The position numbers and the translations under genes are program-made. This document shows, piece after piece, positions 1-9,231 of a stretch of 64,000 nucleotides of DNA. The stretch comes from Phycisphaerae bacterium (GTDB lineage: Bacteria > Planctomycetota > Phycisphaerae > UBA1845). The stretch spans positions 50,149 to 114,148 of the forward strand of contig JAJDDY010000090.1 of assembly GCA_029260075.1 (NCBI GenBank). Reading direction: 5' to 3'. Positions within the stretch are counted from its first letter, which is position 1. The number at the start of each line of letters is the position of its first letter. A model generated the notes under the pieces. That model did no database searches, was not told the DNA's origin, and worked only from the letters and a program-made list of their open reading frames with translations.

Positions 1-1
1 C

Positions 2-700
2 GCCAAGGACAACGGGTTCTTCGATCGCAGCGTTTTTGTGCTCGGGCATGCGTCGTACAAGGCTGTCGGCGAGGTCAAAGCCTCCGGGCGTCCGGTTGTG
101 CTCGATGCTCAGTTGGTCCATCGCGAACGCGACCCGCTTACCGGAAAGCTTTCCGAGACGTTCGTGCCGAAGGTGTTCGCTGATGCCGGTGTCATGTTCG
201 CGCTTCAGCCAAACCCCAACGCGTCACTCGCGGAGCGCTATTTGAATTACCAAGCCTCCCGGTGCGTACGAAACGGCGTATCGCGACAGACAGCGCTCGA
301 ATCAATTACGATCAATCCGGCGAAGATGCTCGACCTCGGCGACCGACTCGGTTCCATAGAAGTCGGTAAGGTGGCCAACGTGCTGGTGCTCACTGGCGAC
401 CCGCTCGACTTCAACACGTGGGTCGATGAGGTCTACATCAACGGTATTCGAGCGTATCGCCGCGACGATGACGTTCGTCTGAAACAGTTGTTGGGCGACG
501 AACCACCTGAGGTCGCTGAGGAAGGCGACGAGGCTAAGGGTTCGGAGCAGGAGGACGTCGAAAGACCCGGCAAGAACGACAAAGCAGAGTCACCAGGCAA
601 GAGTCACTCACCGGGCGACGCTGCGGATGACAAGTCGGACGAAAAACCCGCAGAAAACGCCCCCGGTGGCGATGAAGAAGGCGGAAGCGTCGCGCCATGA
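2..700 (+). CDS. Amidohydrolase family protein, C-terminal part (5' end outside window)
   Basis: The frame is open from the window edge, so the N-terminus and any His-x-His metal site are missing. The visible part carries the end of an amidohydrolase composite domain: SITINPAKMLDLGDRLGSIE, then a GK-x-ANVLVLTGDPLDFNTWV strand and an 'INGIRAYRRDD' strand. This is the usual segment that closes the small beta-sandwich after the TIM barrel. The last 60 or so residues are an acidic/lysine tail (EEGDEAKGSEQEDVERPGK and similar) of low complexity. The stop overlaps the next start as ATGA, which implies translational coupling. The substrate cannot be inferred. The proteins of this cluster resemble imidazolonepropionase/dihydroorotase-like amidohydrolases only at superfamily level. 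Confidence 0.85.
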   Translation, partial: AKDNGFFDRSVFVLGHASYKAVGEVKASGRPVVLDAQLVHRERDPLTGKLSETFVPKVFADAGVMFALQPNPNASLAERYLNYQASRCVRNGVSRQTALESITINPAKMLDLGDRLGSIEVGKVANVLVLTGDPLDFNTWVDEVYINGIRAYRRDDDVRLKQLLGDEPPEVAEEGDEAKGSEQEDVERPGKNDKAESPGKSHSPGDAADDKSDEKPAENAPGGDEEGGSVAP

Positions 701-3480
701 TGATGGCCACACGGCAAACATCGCAGCGCAGTTGCCCACCGGCGGTTACGGCTCTTGGCGTCGTCGTATCCATGCTGATACTTATGGCGTCGCCGGTCCG
801 TGGCGAAGCGGAGGCATCGTTCGTCATCCGCGCCGGTCGCGTGATCACGGTGGCGACGGATCAGCCGTGGTCGTTCGAGCCGGGAATTATTGTCGTTCGC
901 AACGGCCTGATCGAAGCCGTCGGAACCGATATTGCCCTTCCGCCGGACCTGCCGGTGATCGACCTTCCGGACGCCACGGTAATGCCCGGATTAATCGCAG
1001 CCGCCACGTCGATTGCGTCGCGACATGCTGGTGACGAGTCCATCGCCGGCGGCTACCACGCGGTCGATACCTACGATCCCTACGACAACTACGCCATGGT
1101 TCTTGCGGGCGGCGTGACGACCGTTCATCTCAATCCCGGCGATCATCGTTTGGTTACCGGTCAAGGGGCTGTGGTTCGACTTGGCGGGGCGATGGACGAG
1201 CGTGTCCTCCGCGACCGATCCGACCTTACGATCAACTTCGGCGAGGCTGTGTTTTCGCCGCCCAACGACGTCACCTATTCCGCACCGTCTTCCGCCGACG
1301 TGGCCATGCCTCCTGCGGTTCGGCAGCGTCCCAACTCGCGTTTGGGTCAATACCTGGCGATCGAAGAGGCGCTGGCGAAGGGCGTTCCTGTTCAATTCGC
1401 CACGTGGCATGTGGGTGAGTTTGTACGGGCGTGGCGCGACAACCTCCCATTGCGTATACAGGCGCAGCGCGGCGCCGACATCGCCGGTGCGGCGACCTTA
1501 GTACGTCGCCACGACCGGGCTGCGTATCTCGTGGGTGGCGCCGAAGCTCATCTGGTTGTGGATGATGTGTTGGCCGCCGATCTTCCGCTCGTATACCGCG
1601 TGGCACAGCCCATAAGCGGGCGGGCCAAGGACATCGGTTTCGATCCCAATGCGTTGGAAGTCGACGTCGATATGCTCTCAGCGCTTAGTGACGTGAAAGT
1701 GGCACTCGCTCCGCCGATCGGCGATCCGGCGCAGGGTTTGCGTCTTGCGGCGGCGACGGCGATGCGGGCGGGGTTTTCACCCCGCCGCGTGATCGAATCC
1801 ATGACGCGTATTCCGGCTGAGGTGCTGGGCGTGGCCGATCGAGTGGGGTCACTGGCGCCCGGTATGGCCGCTGATCTCGCCGTGTTTGGTGGCGACCCGG
1901 TGGCCACCACTTCGCACGTTCAGCGCGTATACATTGGCGGTCGCTTGGTATTTGAGGCGCCGAAACAGTCGGCGGTCGTCGTGCATGCGGGGACGATATG
2001 GGTCGGTCCGGACAGGCGTATTATCGATGGCTCGATCTTGATTGAAGATGGTAAGATCGCCGCGGTCGGTACGTCGGTTCCGCGCCCACCGTTCGCCAGA
2101 TTCATCGACGCGGGAAGCAATGCGTTCATCACCCCCGGTTTCATTGACGCCCACGGACACCTCGGTCTGGAGGGCGACCGTTCCGCCACACCATCGGACA
2201 TGTCCTTCGCCGGCCTCGTCGGTGCGCCGGACGTGACCGATCGGCGCGTCGCTCGCGCGGGCGTAACTACGGTAATGGTTTCGCCGTACAAAGCCGCCTC
2301 GGGCGGATCGCAGGTAACAGCCGTCAAGACCGGCGGCGCGGACCGTGATTCCAGAGTGGTTCGGGCTACTGCCGGCGTCTACTTCGATCTTGGTGCCGGT
2401 GACCCGATGACCGTCGGTCCGAAGCTTCGCAAGCGACTCGGCGCCGGCACGAAATATCTCGAAACATGGCAAAAGTACGAGAAGGACTTGAAGGAGTGGG
2501 AAGAAAAACAAGCCAAGGGTGAGACCGTCGAGACGAAGGGCGAGACCGAGACGGTTGAGAAGGTCGAAGGTGCGGAAGACCCCATTACGGGCACTTGGGC
2601 CGTTACCATTTCCGGTGGTCCGCTTCCAGAAGCGCAGAGCGCGACCATGCAACTCAAACTGACCGGCTCCGATATCGAGGGTTATATCGACGTCGCCGGC
2701 GAACAGGCCAAGCTTGTCGCTACACTTCAGGGCAAACACATTTCCGGTCATTTGGAAATCGATCAACCGGGCGTTCCGCCGCTGGAGCTAGAGGCCGACA
2801 TTGTCGAGCCGGACCACATCGTCGGAATATTCAGCATTCAAGGCATCGAAATCGACCTCGACGCCACGCGCACGGACAAGAGCGACGTGGAGTTCAAAGT
2901 CGTAAGTCGGCGAAAGCGCGGCAAGGATGGCAAGCCGCTTCCTCCGAAGGTGGATGAGTCGCTCGAGCCATTGCGGTCCGCGTTGACCGGCCACATCGCC
3001 ATCATTGTTGGCGTCCGTACGCCGCAGCAGATCGAAACCGTACTTGACGTAGCCAAGGCGTTCGAGGTGGCGGTCGTGCTTCGCGTCGCCGTCGGGGCGG
3101 CGGTGGTGGCTGATACGATTAAGGAACATAACGCAGGCGTCATTGTTCCCACGACCGTTATACAGCGTCGTCGTTTCCTTCCGTACCACGAAGCAGACGA
3201 TCTTTCGCGCAAGGGTATTCCCGTAGCGTTCCAAAGTGATGGTGAGGACGCCGCACGTTCGCTTTCGCTGGTTGGTTTGCATGCCGTGGAGCGAGGGCTG
3301 GGTGCCGATGCGGCGCTGGCGGCGCTGACCACCGGCCCGAGTCGGATGTTCAAGATCGACGACCGAATCGGTTCCTTGGAACCCGGTAAGGATGGCGACT
3401 TGGTCATCTTCAGCGGCCCTCCATTCGACGCCGGCAGCCGCGTCTTGCGCGTCTTGATCAACGGGGAGGAAGTACGATGA
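697..3480 (+). CDS. Double-module secreted amidohydrolase-superfamily protein
   Basis: This 927-residue protein is about twice a normal amidohydrolase. A signal peptide covers about residues 1-36 (hydrophobic stretch followed by Ala-rich cleavage region). Module 1 (about 40-430) has the beta-sandwich strands and the RIPAEVLGVADRVGSLAPG closing motif, but where His-x-His is expected it reads PGLIAAATSIAS, so it should not bind metal. Module 2 starts near residue 433 and keeps PGFIDAHGHLG (His486, His488), a later SDGEDA aspartate, and a second closing motif near the end. Module 2 is split by a Lys/Glu linker (about 595-627) and an inserted beta-rich domain (about 628-730, starting TGTWAVTISGG). 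It is coupled by ATGA overlaps to both neighbours. Catalytic activity of module 2 is plausible but incomplete by eye; the substrate is unknown. Confidence 0.88.
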   Translation: MMMATRQTSQRSCPPAVTALGVVVSMLILMASPVRGEAEASFVIRAGRVITVATDQPWSFEPGIIVVRNGLIEAVGTDIALPPDLPVIDLPDATVMPGLIAAATSIASRHAGDESIAGGYHAVDTYDPYDNYAMVLAGGVTTVHLNPGDHRLVTGQGAVVRLGGAMDERVLRDRSDLTINFGEAVFSPPNDVTYSAPSSADVAMPPAVRQRPNSRLGQYLAIEEALAKGVPVQFATWHVGEFVRAWRDNLPLRIQAQRGADIAGAATLVRRHDRAAYLVGGAEAHLVVDDVLAADLPLVYRVAQPISGRAKDIGFDPNALEVDVDMLSALSDVKVALAPPIGDPAQGLRLAAATAMRAGFSPRRVIESMTRIPAEVLGVADRVGSLAPGMAADLAVFGGDPVATTSHVQRVYIGGRLVFEAPKQSAVVVHAGTIWVGPDRRIIDGSILIEDGKIAAVGTSVPRPPFARFIDAGSNAFITPGFIDAHGHLGLEGDRSATPSDMSFAGLVGAPDVTDRRVARAGVTTVMVSPYKAASGGSQVTAVKTGGADRDSRVVRATAGVYFDLGAGDPMTVGPKLRKRLGAGTKYLETWQKYEKDLKEWEEKQAKGETVETKGETETVEKVEGAEDPITGTWAVTISGGPLPEAQSATMQLKLTGSDIEGYIDVAGEQAKLVATLQGKHISGHLEIDQPGVPPLELEADIVEPDHIVGIFSIQGIEIDLDATRTDKSDVEFKVVSRRKRGKDGKPLPPKVDESLEPLRSALTGHIAIIVGVRTPQQIETVLDVAKAFEVAVVLRVAVGAAVVADTIKEHNAGVIVPTTVIQRRRFLPYHEADDLSRKGIPVAFQSDGEDAARSLSLVGLHAVERGLGADAALAALTTGPSRMFKIDDRIGSLEPGKDGDLVIFSGPPFDAGSRVLRVLINGEEVR

Positions 3481-4835
3481 AACGTGAACACGTCGAAACG
3501 TCGATACGTCAAAATGTCGAAAAATCGAAAAATCGGAGAACGGGATCTGCTACGTTTCGACGTATTGATCTGTCGCGGTTTCGACATTTTGACGTATCGA
3601 CATTTCGACGTTTATTGGTCGTTGTTGGTTTGATCGCGGGGACGGCGTCGGGTGCCGATCCGGACGATTCGGGACGGAAGCTGGCCTTTCGTGTCGGCAA
3701 GATCGTTACGATGGACGTTAACGACACGGTGGTCAACAACGCTGTGCTCTTGGTCCATGATGGCCGGATCGAGCGTTTTGAAAGTGCCAAGGATCTGGCA
3801 GTTCCTGAGGGCTATCGTGTGATTGAGGCGAAGAAGCTTTGGCTTGTGCCAGGGTTGGTCGACGCTCACAACCACACCGCCGGGTCGTTGATGGACCTCA
3901 ACGACATGGTCTACCTATCCAACCCGGGCCTTCGAACGTTGGAGACGATCACGCCCGACAACGAGCTCATCAAGGAAGCCCGCTCGGGTGGTGTGACGAC
4001 TGTGCTCCTGATTCCCGGAAGTGGAACCAACCTCAGCGGGTTCGGAACGGTGGCCAAGACGGGAGGGGAAAGTGTGGACGAAGTGGTCGTGCGATCTCCC
4101 GGTTCCTTGAAGATCGCCCAAGCGGGCAACCCCGAGCGGTTCTGGTTCGGTGTGGGTCGCAGCTACATGAACTACAACACGCGGCAAACGCTGAACAAAG
4201 CCAAGGACTATCACGAGTCGTGGTTGGCGTTTGAACGGGGCGACACGTCAGAGAAGCCGGCGGTCGATCTCTACTACGAGGAGTTTCGCGGGCTGTTTGC
4301 CCATGAGTATCCCGTTTCGGTTCACACGCAGATCTATCAGGTCGTCATGACCACGATCGACATGCTGGCTAACAAGCTCGGGATAAAGACCGTGCTCGAC
4401 CACAGCACGTTCGACGGGTTCAAGACCGCACCGCTCGCCATCGCAGCCGGTGTGTATACCATCAACGGACCCCGCCAATATTGGTTCGACCGCTCACAGC
4501 GAAAGATGCACGGCAACGCCGCCCGGTGGTGGCAGGCGGGTATGCACAAGCTTGGAATCAACACGGACGCCCCGGTCGTGCAGGAGAAGCAACTATCCTA
4601 TCAGGCGGCGATGGCCTGCTGGTATGGGTGGAAACCCTACGATGCGCTGCGCGGCGTCACGCGGATTCCTGCCGAAGCGCTAATGGTCGATGACCGCGTG
4701 GGGTCGATAGAGGTCGGCAAAGATGCGGACTTCGGTTTGTGGACCGGTGATCCGATCGACCCGCGTTCCTCGTGCGAGCTGACCGTGGTCGGCGGCAAGA
4801 TAGTTTATGACGCCAGCGTGCGCCGGCGGTTCTAG
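3477..4835 (+). CDS. Secreted amidohydrolase with intact metal motif
   Basis: 452 residues. It keeps the metal-ligand pattern best of the cluster: LVDAHNHTAG (His131, His133), a His in YPVSVHTQIY, a His in TVLDHSTFDG and an Asp in GINTDAPVVQ (about residue 364). The C-terminus has the usual TRIPAEALMVDDRVGSIEVG composite-domain motif. This is therefore the member most likely to be an active metal-dependent hydrolase. The start is odd: the first 40 or so codons are made of a 33-bp-arm inverted repeat (3490-3611), and a normal signal peptide (RLLVVVGLIAGTASGADP) follows only afterwards. Either the element inserted in frame and lengthened the n-region, or translation starts further downstream. 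The start overlaps the previous stop (ATGA), which favours 3477. Confidence 0.88.
   Translation: MKREHVETSIRQNVEKSKNRRTGSATFRRIDLSRFRHFDVSTFRRLLVVVGLIAGTASGADPDDSGRKLAFRVGKIVTMDVNDTVVNNAVLLVHDGRIERFESAKDLAVPEGYRVIEAKKLWLVPGLVDAHNHTAGSLMDLNDMVYLSNPGLRTLETITPDNELIKEARSGGVTTVLLIPGSGTNLSGFGTVAKTGGESVDEVVVRSPGSLKIAQAGNPERFWFGVGRSYMNYNTRQTLNKAKDYHESWLAFERGDTSEKPAVDLYYEEFRGLFAHEYPVSVHTQIYQVVMTTIDMLANKLGIKTVLDHSTFDGFKTAPLAIAAGVYTINGPRQYWFDRSQRKMHGNAARWWQAGMHKLGINTDAPVVQEKQLSYQAAMACWYGWKPYDALRGVTRIPAEALMVDDRVGSIEVGKDADFGLWTGDPIDPRSSCELTVVGGKIVYDASVRRRF
3490..3611. repeat. Inverted repeat with 33-bp arms at the 5' end of an amidohydrolase gene
   Basis: The left arm is 3490-3522 and the right arm 3579-3611. 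They are reverse complements with a single mismatch, separated by about 56 bp that itself contains related GTCGAAA/TTTCGAC words. The unit is built from short reiterations of the type TTTCGACATTTTGACGTATC. A shorter relative lies at 40145-40169, just past the stop of a minus-strand gene. The element is read through in frame by the gene that starts at 3477. Confidence 0.9.
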
Positions 4836-6320
4836 ATGAAACATACCCCGTACAATGCTCGGTGCAATCCGATGTCTGAGTTTCGAATGACCCAATTGAT
4901 CAAATACACATTGATGGCTGCGTTGGCGTTGGCGCTTGTGGCGACGACCGCTGTGGCTGAGGACGTTCACAAGGGATTCGTTGTCGTCAAAGCCCGGCGG
5001 GTGATCACCGTATCCGGGGCCGAGTTTTCGCCCGGGATCGTCGTGATTGAGAACGGCAAGATTTCCCTTGTGGGTGGCAGCAAGATCGAATACCCGCCGA
5101 CCGCGAAGATGATTGATGCCGGTCGCGCTACGGTGATGCCCGGTTTCGTTCATCCGCGTACGCGGTTCGGCTTGGCGGACTACCGGCGCAGCGGCGTCAA
5201 CGGCGACCAACATGTGACCGACGAAGTTTATCTATCGGAGATCGACTTCGAGCCAATGTTGGAGTCCGGCTATACAACCGTCTGCTATATTCCGGCGGGT
5301 GATGGCATACCCGGTGTGGCCGCAGCGTACAAGACCGCAGGTCCGAAAGACTCGCCCGACGACGAGGAAGACCGGCTTGTCGAGGGCTCGTCATATCTCG
5401 CCGTCTCTCCGAAATGGGGCAGCAAGGGCAAGAAGACCCTGCGCGACGCGCTGAAGAAAGCCGAAGACGAGATCGAAAAGGTCAAGAAGGCTCGCGAAGA
5501 ATGGGACAAGAAGCAGGAAGAGAATAAAAAGAAGGCCGAGGCGGAGAAGAAGAAGAACGATAAGCCCAAGGATGAAGACGGCGACGGTAACGGCGAAGAT
5601 AAGGCCCGTCGACATCGGCGATCCGATCACACATTTCGTGTTCAAAAGGACGGCGACGAAGAGCCACCCGATAAGCCGAAGAACGGTGACAAGAACGGCG
5701 AGAAGAAAGAGGCTGACAAGCCCGAGGAGTTCAAACCGCCGAAGATCGATCCGAAACACCAACCGTTGGTCGATCTGATCGAGAAGAAAGAGGGGTCGCG
5801 CATGATGATCCGCCTGACGCGCGCGTCGGCGCTGCTTCATCTAGACGACGTGCTTGAGCAGTACGACGAACTTCCCTATGCGTTGTATCTCGCCAGTTCA
5901 TTCCGGAGCGACTACCACCATATTGTGGAACAACTCGGCGAGCGGGAGGCCATGGTCGCCATTCGCCCGGAGATTCGAAATCTTCCAAATACGACGTTCC
6001 GGTACAACTTGACGGACCGCCTTGATCGGGCGGGGTGTACGGTCAGCACGGTACCGTTCGCTGACACAAGAGTCGAACTCATGCGCGTGCGCGAGCGAAT
6101 GCTCGACCTGATGCGCGCCGGGCTATCGCGCAAGACCGCGATCAAGTCGCTAACGCTGAACCCTGCCGAAGCGATCGGTTTGGGTGAGCGGCTTGGCAGT
6201 TTGGAAAAGGGTAAGGATGGCGACCTGCTCTTCTTCAGTGGCGATCCGTTAGACCTGAACTCGCAGCTTGAACGGGTCATGATCCTTGGAAACATAGTCT
6301 GGACCGCGGACAAAGATTGA
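4836..6320 (+). CDS. Secreted amidohydrolase-like protein, metal motif lost, with charged insert
   Basis: 494 residues. An export signal is clear from about residue 18 (MTQLIKYTLMAALALALVA, then TTAVAED), so the real start may be the ATG at 4872 or 4887; 4836 directly abuts the previous stop. The amidohydrolase fold is recognisable from the N-terminal strands (VVVKARRVITVSG), PGFVHPRTRFG, and the closing motif LNPAEAIGLGERLGSLEKG. The metal motif is VHPRTR rather than His-x-His, so catalysis of the normal type is unlikely. A Lys/Glu/Asp-rich low-complexity stretch (about residues 205-310), probably a disordered or coiled-coil linker, replaces much of the barrel. The protein is best regarded as a degenerate paralogue, perhaps a structural subunit of a complex with its neighbours. 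Confidence 0.85.
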   Translation: MKHTPYNARCNPMSEFRMTQLIKYTLMAALALALVATTAVAEDVHKGFVVVKARRVITVSGAEFSPGIVVIENGKISLVGGSKIEYPPTAKMIDAGRATVMPGFVHPRTRFGLADYRRSGVNGDQHVTDEVYLSEIDFEPMLESGYTTVCYIPAGDGIPGVAAAYKTAGPKDSPDDEEDRLVEGSSYLAVSPKWGSKGKKTLRDALKKAEDEIEKVKKAREEWDKKQEENKKKAEAEKKKNDKPKDEDGDGNGEDKARRHRRSDHTFRVQKDGDEEPPDKPKNGDKNGEKKEADKPEEFKPPKIDPKHQPLVDLIEKKEGSRMMIRLTRASALLHLDDVLEQYDELPYALYLASSFRSDYHHIVEQLGEREAMVAIRPEIRNLPNTTFRYNLTDRLDRAGCTVSTVPFADTRVELMRVRERMLDLMRAGLSRKTAIKSLTLNPAEAIGLGERLGSLEKGKDGDLLFFSGDPLDLNSQLERVMILGNIVWTADKD

Positions 6321-7828
6321 TGACGATGCCATTATTCAAATCTCAACGTCGTGTCTGTGGGTGTGACTCCGATGTGGTGTCCCGGCGATTGCTCGGACAC
6401 GCCTCACGTTTTGCTGCGTGGATGATGGCCATGCTCCTTGGCGTGTTGGTCGGTGTGCCGGTCGGCTCGAACGCAGCGTCGGCGCAGGTGATCGAGTCCA
6501 TCGACGCGCCCGATCCCAAGCCCGAACCGAAACCCGAAGAGGGCGACGACGCCGAGCCTGACGATTCGAAGAAGTCGGATAAGACTGAGGCCGGCAAGAA
6601 AGAAGACGAATCGGCTGACGAAGAGGAGGATGAGGAGGAAGACGCGGACCGCTATCTTGCGATTACCGGCGCCGTGATCCATACCGTCACAGCCGGGGAT
6701 TCATTCGGCAAGACGATCTTGACCAAGAACGGAAAGATCGATCAGATTGGTTACGATCTGGATATTCCGGAAGAGGCCGAGCGGCTGGACGCGACCGGCT
6801 TCCACGTTTATCCGGGTTTGGTTGCCGTGGGCAGTCGGGGGCTCCTGGCGTCGCCGCCGGAAGATGATACGAATGTCTACGCGCTCAACATGACGCTCGC
6901 GCTGGCCGCCGGCGTTACTACGGCCGTCAACGGCAACAGCGTGGGGAAAATGACGTACGGGAGCGTCGACGATATCATCGTGCGGCGCGAACTGTTCACG
7001 TCACTCAAGTATTCATCACGCCAGCCCACCGCCCGGCGCAAGCTCCGTGAAGCGTTCGAAAAGGTTCGCCAGTATCAGCGGGACCTCGAGGCGTACGAGG
7101 AAGAAAAGAAAACCGACGAGGACGCCGAGGAGCCGGACAATAAGTGGATCAGCGGTCAGTACAAGACGTGTCTGCAACTCATGAAGCACGAGGTGACGGC
7201 CACCTTCGACGCCAACGACGATTACGACATCGTAGCCTGTTGCCAACTGGCCGAGCGGTACAACTTCAAAGCCGTGATCAAAGGTGCGACCGAGGGTTGG
7301 ACGGTGGCGTCGCAGATGGCCCGGGCTGGCGTCTCTGCAATCGTTACGCCGCGCACAACAGTTGCACGCGACAGTCGGTCTAACCGCCCGAACGGCTCGT
7401 CCATCGAGAACGCCGCCATCTTGCATCGCCACGGGATACCCCTTGCGATTGTTCCTCGCACGACGTCCATCACGCTGTGGGGTGTGGCCGGAACCGACCT
7501 GTTGCACCTGGCCATGGAGGCTGCGTTTGCGGTTCGAGGCGGGCTTCCGCAAGACGCCGCCATTCGCGCGATCACGATCGACGCCGCGCGCCTGTTGGGC
7601 ATCGATCATCGTGTCGGGTCCATCGAGGTCGGCAAAGACGCGGACTTCGTGATCACGGACGGCGATCTGCTGCACTATATGACGCTCGCCCGCTGGACCA
7701 TCGTGAACGGCCGCATCGTCTACGACAAGGACGCCGACTCCCTCTTCGAGCACATTCGCAAAGGCGGCGACCGGGATGCGCCACCGCCCGACGACTATTG
7801 GCCGCACCGTCTTGGCGCGGGTCAGTAA
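6320..7828 (+). CDS. Secreted amidohydrolase-like protein, metal motif lost
   Basis: This is the last gene of the amidohydrolase cluster. The ATG at 6320 shares its A with the upstream TGA (TGATG); a TTG codon one codon earlier is also open. A long n-region leads to a signal peptide (WMMAMLLGVLVGVPVGSNAASA). A highly acidic segment (about residues 55-110, runs of E/D/K) follows, then the amidohydrolase N-terminal strands. The expected His-x-His reads VYPGLVAVGSRGL. The closing motif ITIDAARLLGIDHRVGSIEVG and the strand KDADFVITDGDLL are intact. It is likely a non-catalytic paralogue, exported with the others. The gap after it has no T-rich terminator, only a weak GGCCA/TGGCC hairpin near 7860. 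Confidence 0.85.
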   Translation: MTMPLFKSQRRVCGCDSDVVSRRLLGHASRFAAWMMAMLLGVLVGVPVGSNAASAQVIESIDAPDPKPEPKPEEGDDAEPDDSKKSDKTEAGKKEDESADEEEDEEEDADRYLAITGAVIHTVTAGDSFGKTILTKNGKIDQIGYDLDIPEEAERLDATGFHVYPGLVAVGSRGLLASPPEDDTNVYALNMTLALAAGVTTAVNGNSVGKMTYGSVDDIIVRRELFTSLKYSSRQPTARRKLREAFEKVRQYQRDLEAYEEEKKTDEDAEEPDNKWISGQYKTCLQLMKHEVTATFDANDDYDIVACCQLAERYNFKAVIKGATEGWTVASQMARAGVSAIVTPRTTVARDSRSNRPNGSSIENAAILHRHGIPLAIVPRTTSITLWGVAGTDLLHLAMEAAFAVRGGLPQDAAIRAITIDAARLLGIDHRVGSIEVGKDADFVITDGDLLHYMTLARWTIVNGRIVYDKDADSLFEHIRKGGDRDAPPPDDYWPHRLGAGQ

Positions 7829-8193
7829 CGACCCGCGCAGCCGAAACTGCCGGGTCCTTGGCCAGGGGTGGCCATCTCTTCAGAGGTGGGGACGCGAATC
7901 CATTGTCGTTTCGGATCCTCGCGGTAGGTGCTCCGTCACAGCCAAGACTACGGGTTTGCGACGGCACCAGAGCCGTGGGCGCCAGCCCGCGGACCGGTTC
8001 CACCGCTAGCGCGGCGGGCTCTGACCGGCGCGTCTGGGGCCGGTGGTCCGGACATCGCCAACCCGAAGATTAGGGTGTTCCGTCGCACTGCGGCCTTGGG
8101 CTATCCAATCCGTCAATTGATGGCAGATACGGCACGCCGTCTCACGCGCTGGAGGACGCATGGGGCGACCGGAACCACCGGAGGAGTATCGTG
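7829..8193. other. Intergenic region with a family-C repeat
   Basis: About 365 bp without a convincing gene. Positions 7967-8024 hold a degenerate copy of the family-C repeat: CAGAGCCGTGGGCGCCAGCC, then about 25 bp further a GCGGGCTCTGA end. The repeat is related to the better preserved copy at 48283-48378. The strong SD of the next gene closes the region. Confidence 0.6.
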
Positions 8194-8829
8194 ATGAGCG
8201 CAACCAACAACCAGTATCGGCGTTCGCTTGCTGCGAGAGTGATGGTTCCGACGGTCATCTTATCCTTTGTCGCGTGCGCCACCAACGGACCGATCTTCGC
8301 CCCAAGCCCTACTATTGCAGATGCTGGTCACTCCGGCGTCATCCTGCAATCTGAAGCTGGTCAACCGGGCGCCGGGCACAAGCGACTCGAAGTGTTCATC
8401 GGAAACTGGAAGGCGGTGACGCAAATTTGGCATTTTCCAGGCGATCCACCCGCAACGCAGAAAGGTACGATCTCCAACTTTTGGATGCTCGACGGGCGCT
8501 TCGTCGGACAGGAGTACAAGAGTCGCGGCATCGAGCCTCAATTTCAAGGGCTTGGCGCTATTGGGTTTGACAACGTCACGAAGAAATACACCGTCGTCTG
8601 GCTCGATTCGATGAGCACGTCCATGGTCACTGAACAAGGCGAATGCGATGACACCGGAAGGGAATTTACGTTTCACGGAACGCATTCGGACGCAGACACG
8701 GGCACTCTCGTTGCGACCAAGACCGTTGTTCGATTCATTGACACAGACCACTATGTGCATGAGGCGTTCAGGGTGGACGCGAACGGAGCGAGCAGTAAGA
8801 CGCTCCAAGTCATGTACGCCCGCAAGTGA
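8194..8829 (+). CDS. DUF1579 family protein, probable exported protein
   Basis: An SD of GGAGGAG (8180-8186) sits 7 bp before the ATG at 8194; a GTG at 8191 is also in frame. The N-terminus is basic then hydrophobic and ends ILSFVACATNG, a possible lipobox although Phe at -3 is unusual. The rest matches the DUF1579 pattern: HKRLEVFIGNWKAVTQIW near the start of the domain, repeated beta-strands with a WMLDGRFVGQEY motif, GLGAIGFDNVTKKYTVVWLD, and a C-terminal strand. DUF1579 proteins are lipocalin-like beta-barrels of unknown function. A second, shorter cytoplasmic DUF1579 protein lies at 28516-28980; the two share the fold but little sequence. Confidence 0.85.
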   Translation: MSATNNQYRRSLAARVMVPTVILSFVACATNGPIFAPSPTIADAGHSGVILQSEAGQPGAGHKRLEVFIGNWKAVTQIWHFPGDPPATQKGTISNFWMLDGRFVGQEYKSRGIEPQFQGLGAIGFDNVTKKYTVVWLDSMSTSMVTEQGECDDTGREFTFHGTHSDADTGTLVATKTVVRFIDTDHYVHEAFRVDANGASSKTLQVMYARK

Positions 8830-8936
8830 CTACGGAATGCGCTTTCATCGGGACGTCGCACACTCCGTACCGAGTTGATCGCAACGTTTGTCGCAAGTTC
8901 GCTACCGGTCGGGCTCGTTCGATCCGATCCGATCCG

Positions 8937-9015
8937 ATCCGCGACCGTGAGGGAGCGTTTTGTGAGCTGTCACGATCGGATTTCAAACGTCCGCTTCCTT
9001 GCAGACGCGGCTCGG
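8937..9015. repeat. Family-A hairpin repeat, copy 1
   Basis: The left arm CCGCGACCGTGAGGGAGCG and the right arm CGCTTCCTTGCAGACGCGG are imperfect reverse complements around a core containing TGTGAGCTGTCACGATCGG. Six further copies occur in this window, always between genes. Confidence 0.75.
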
Positions 9016-9093
9016 TAACGCCGTTCCTCGATGTGTGACAGAGCGCAATCGAGTCGCAATGGCCCCGCGCCGTTTCGTGTCCCCCACGGCTAA

Positions 9094-9231
9094 CAGCAGG
9101 CTAAACAAGTGTGGCACCGGCTCCCAGCCGGTGATCCATTGACGATTTCTCCCCCTTGATGGGGACGCGCTTGGTTCTCACGTGCGGTTTCGCGGTGACG
9201 CGCTCAAATATTTTCATTGTTCAACAGTCTG
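9094..9231 (+). mobile_element. Family-B MITE-like element, copy 1 (138 bp, TSD CTAA)
   Basis: The left end is CAGCAGGCTAAACAAG and the right end, read as reverse complement, CAGACTGTTGAACAAT. The conserved interior TGGCACCGGCT...AGCCGGTGATCCATT follows the left end. The bases directly outside are CTAA at 9090-9093 and again CTAA at 9232-9235, a 4-bp target-site duplication. There is no coding capacity, so it is non-autonomous. Confidence 0.8.

Noticed and set aside
1849..2766. 305-codon open frame on the minus strand
   Set aside because: It lies within the double amidohydrolase gene and shows no domain features.
8921..8940. GATCC tandem run
   Set aside because: Only four units; too short to call a meaningful repeat.
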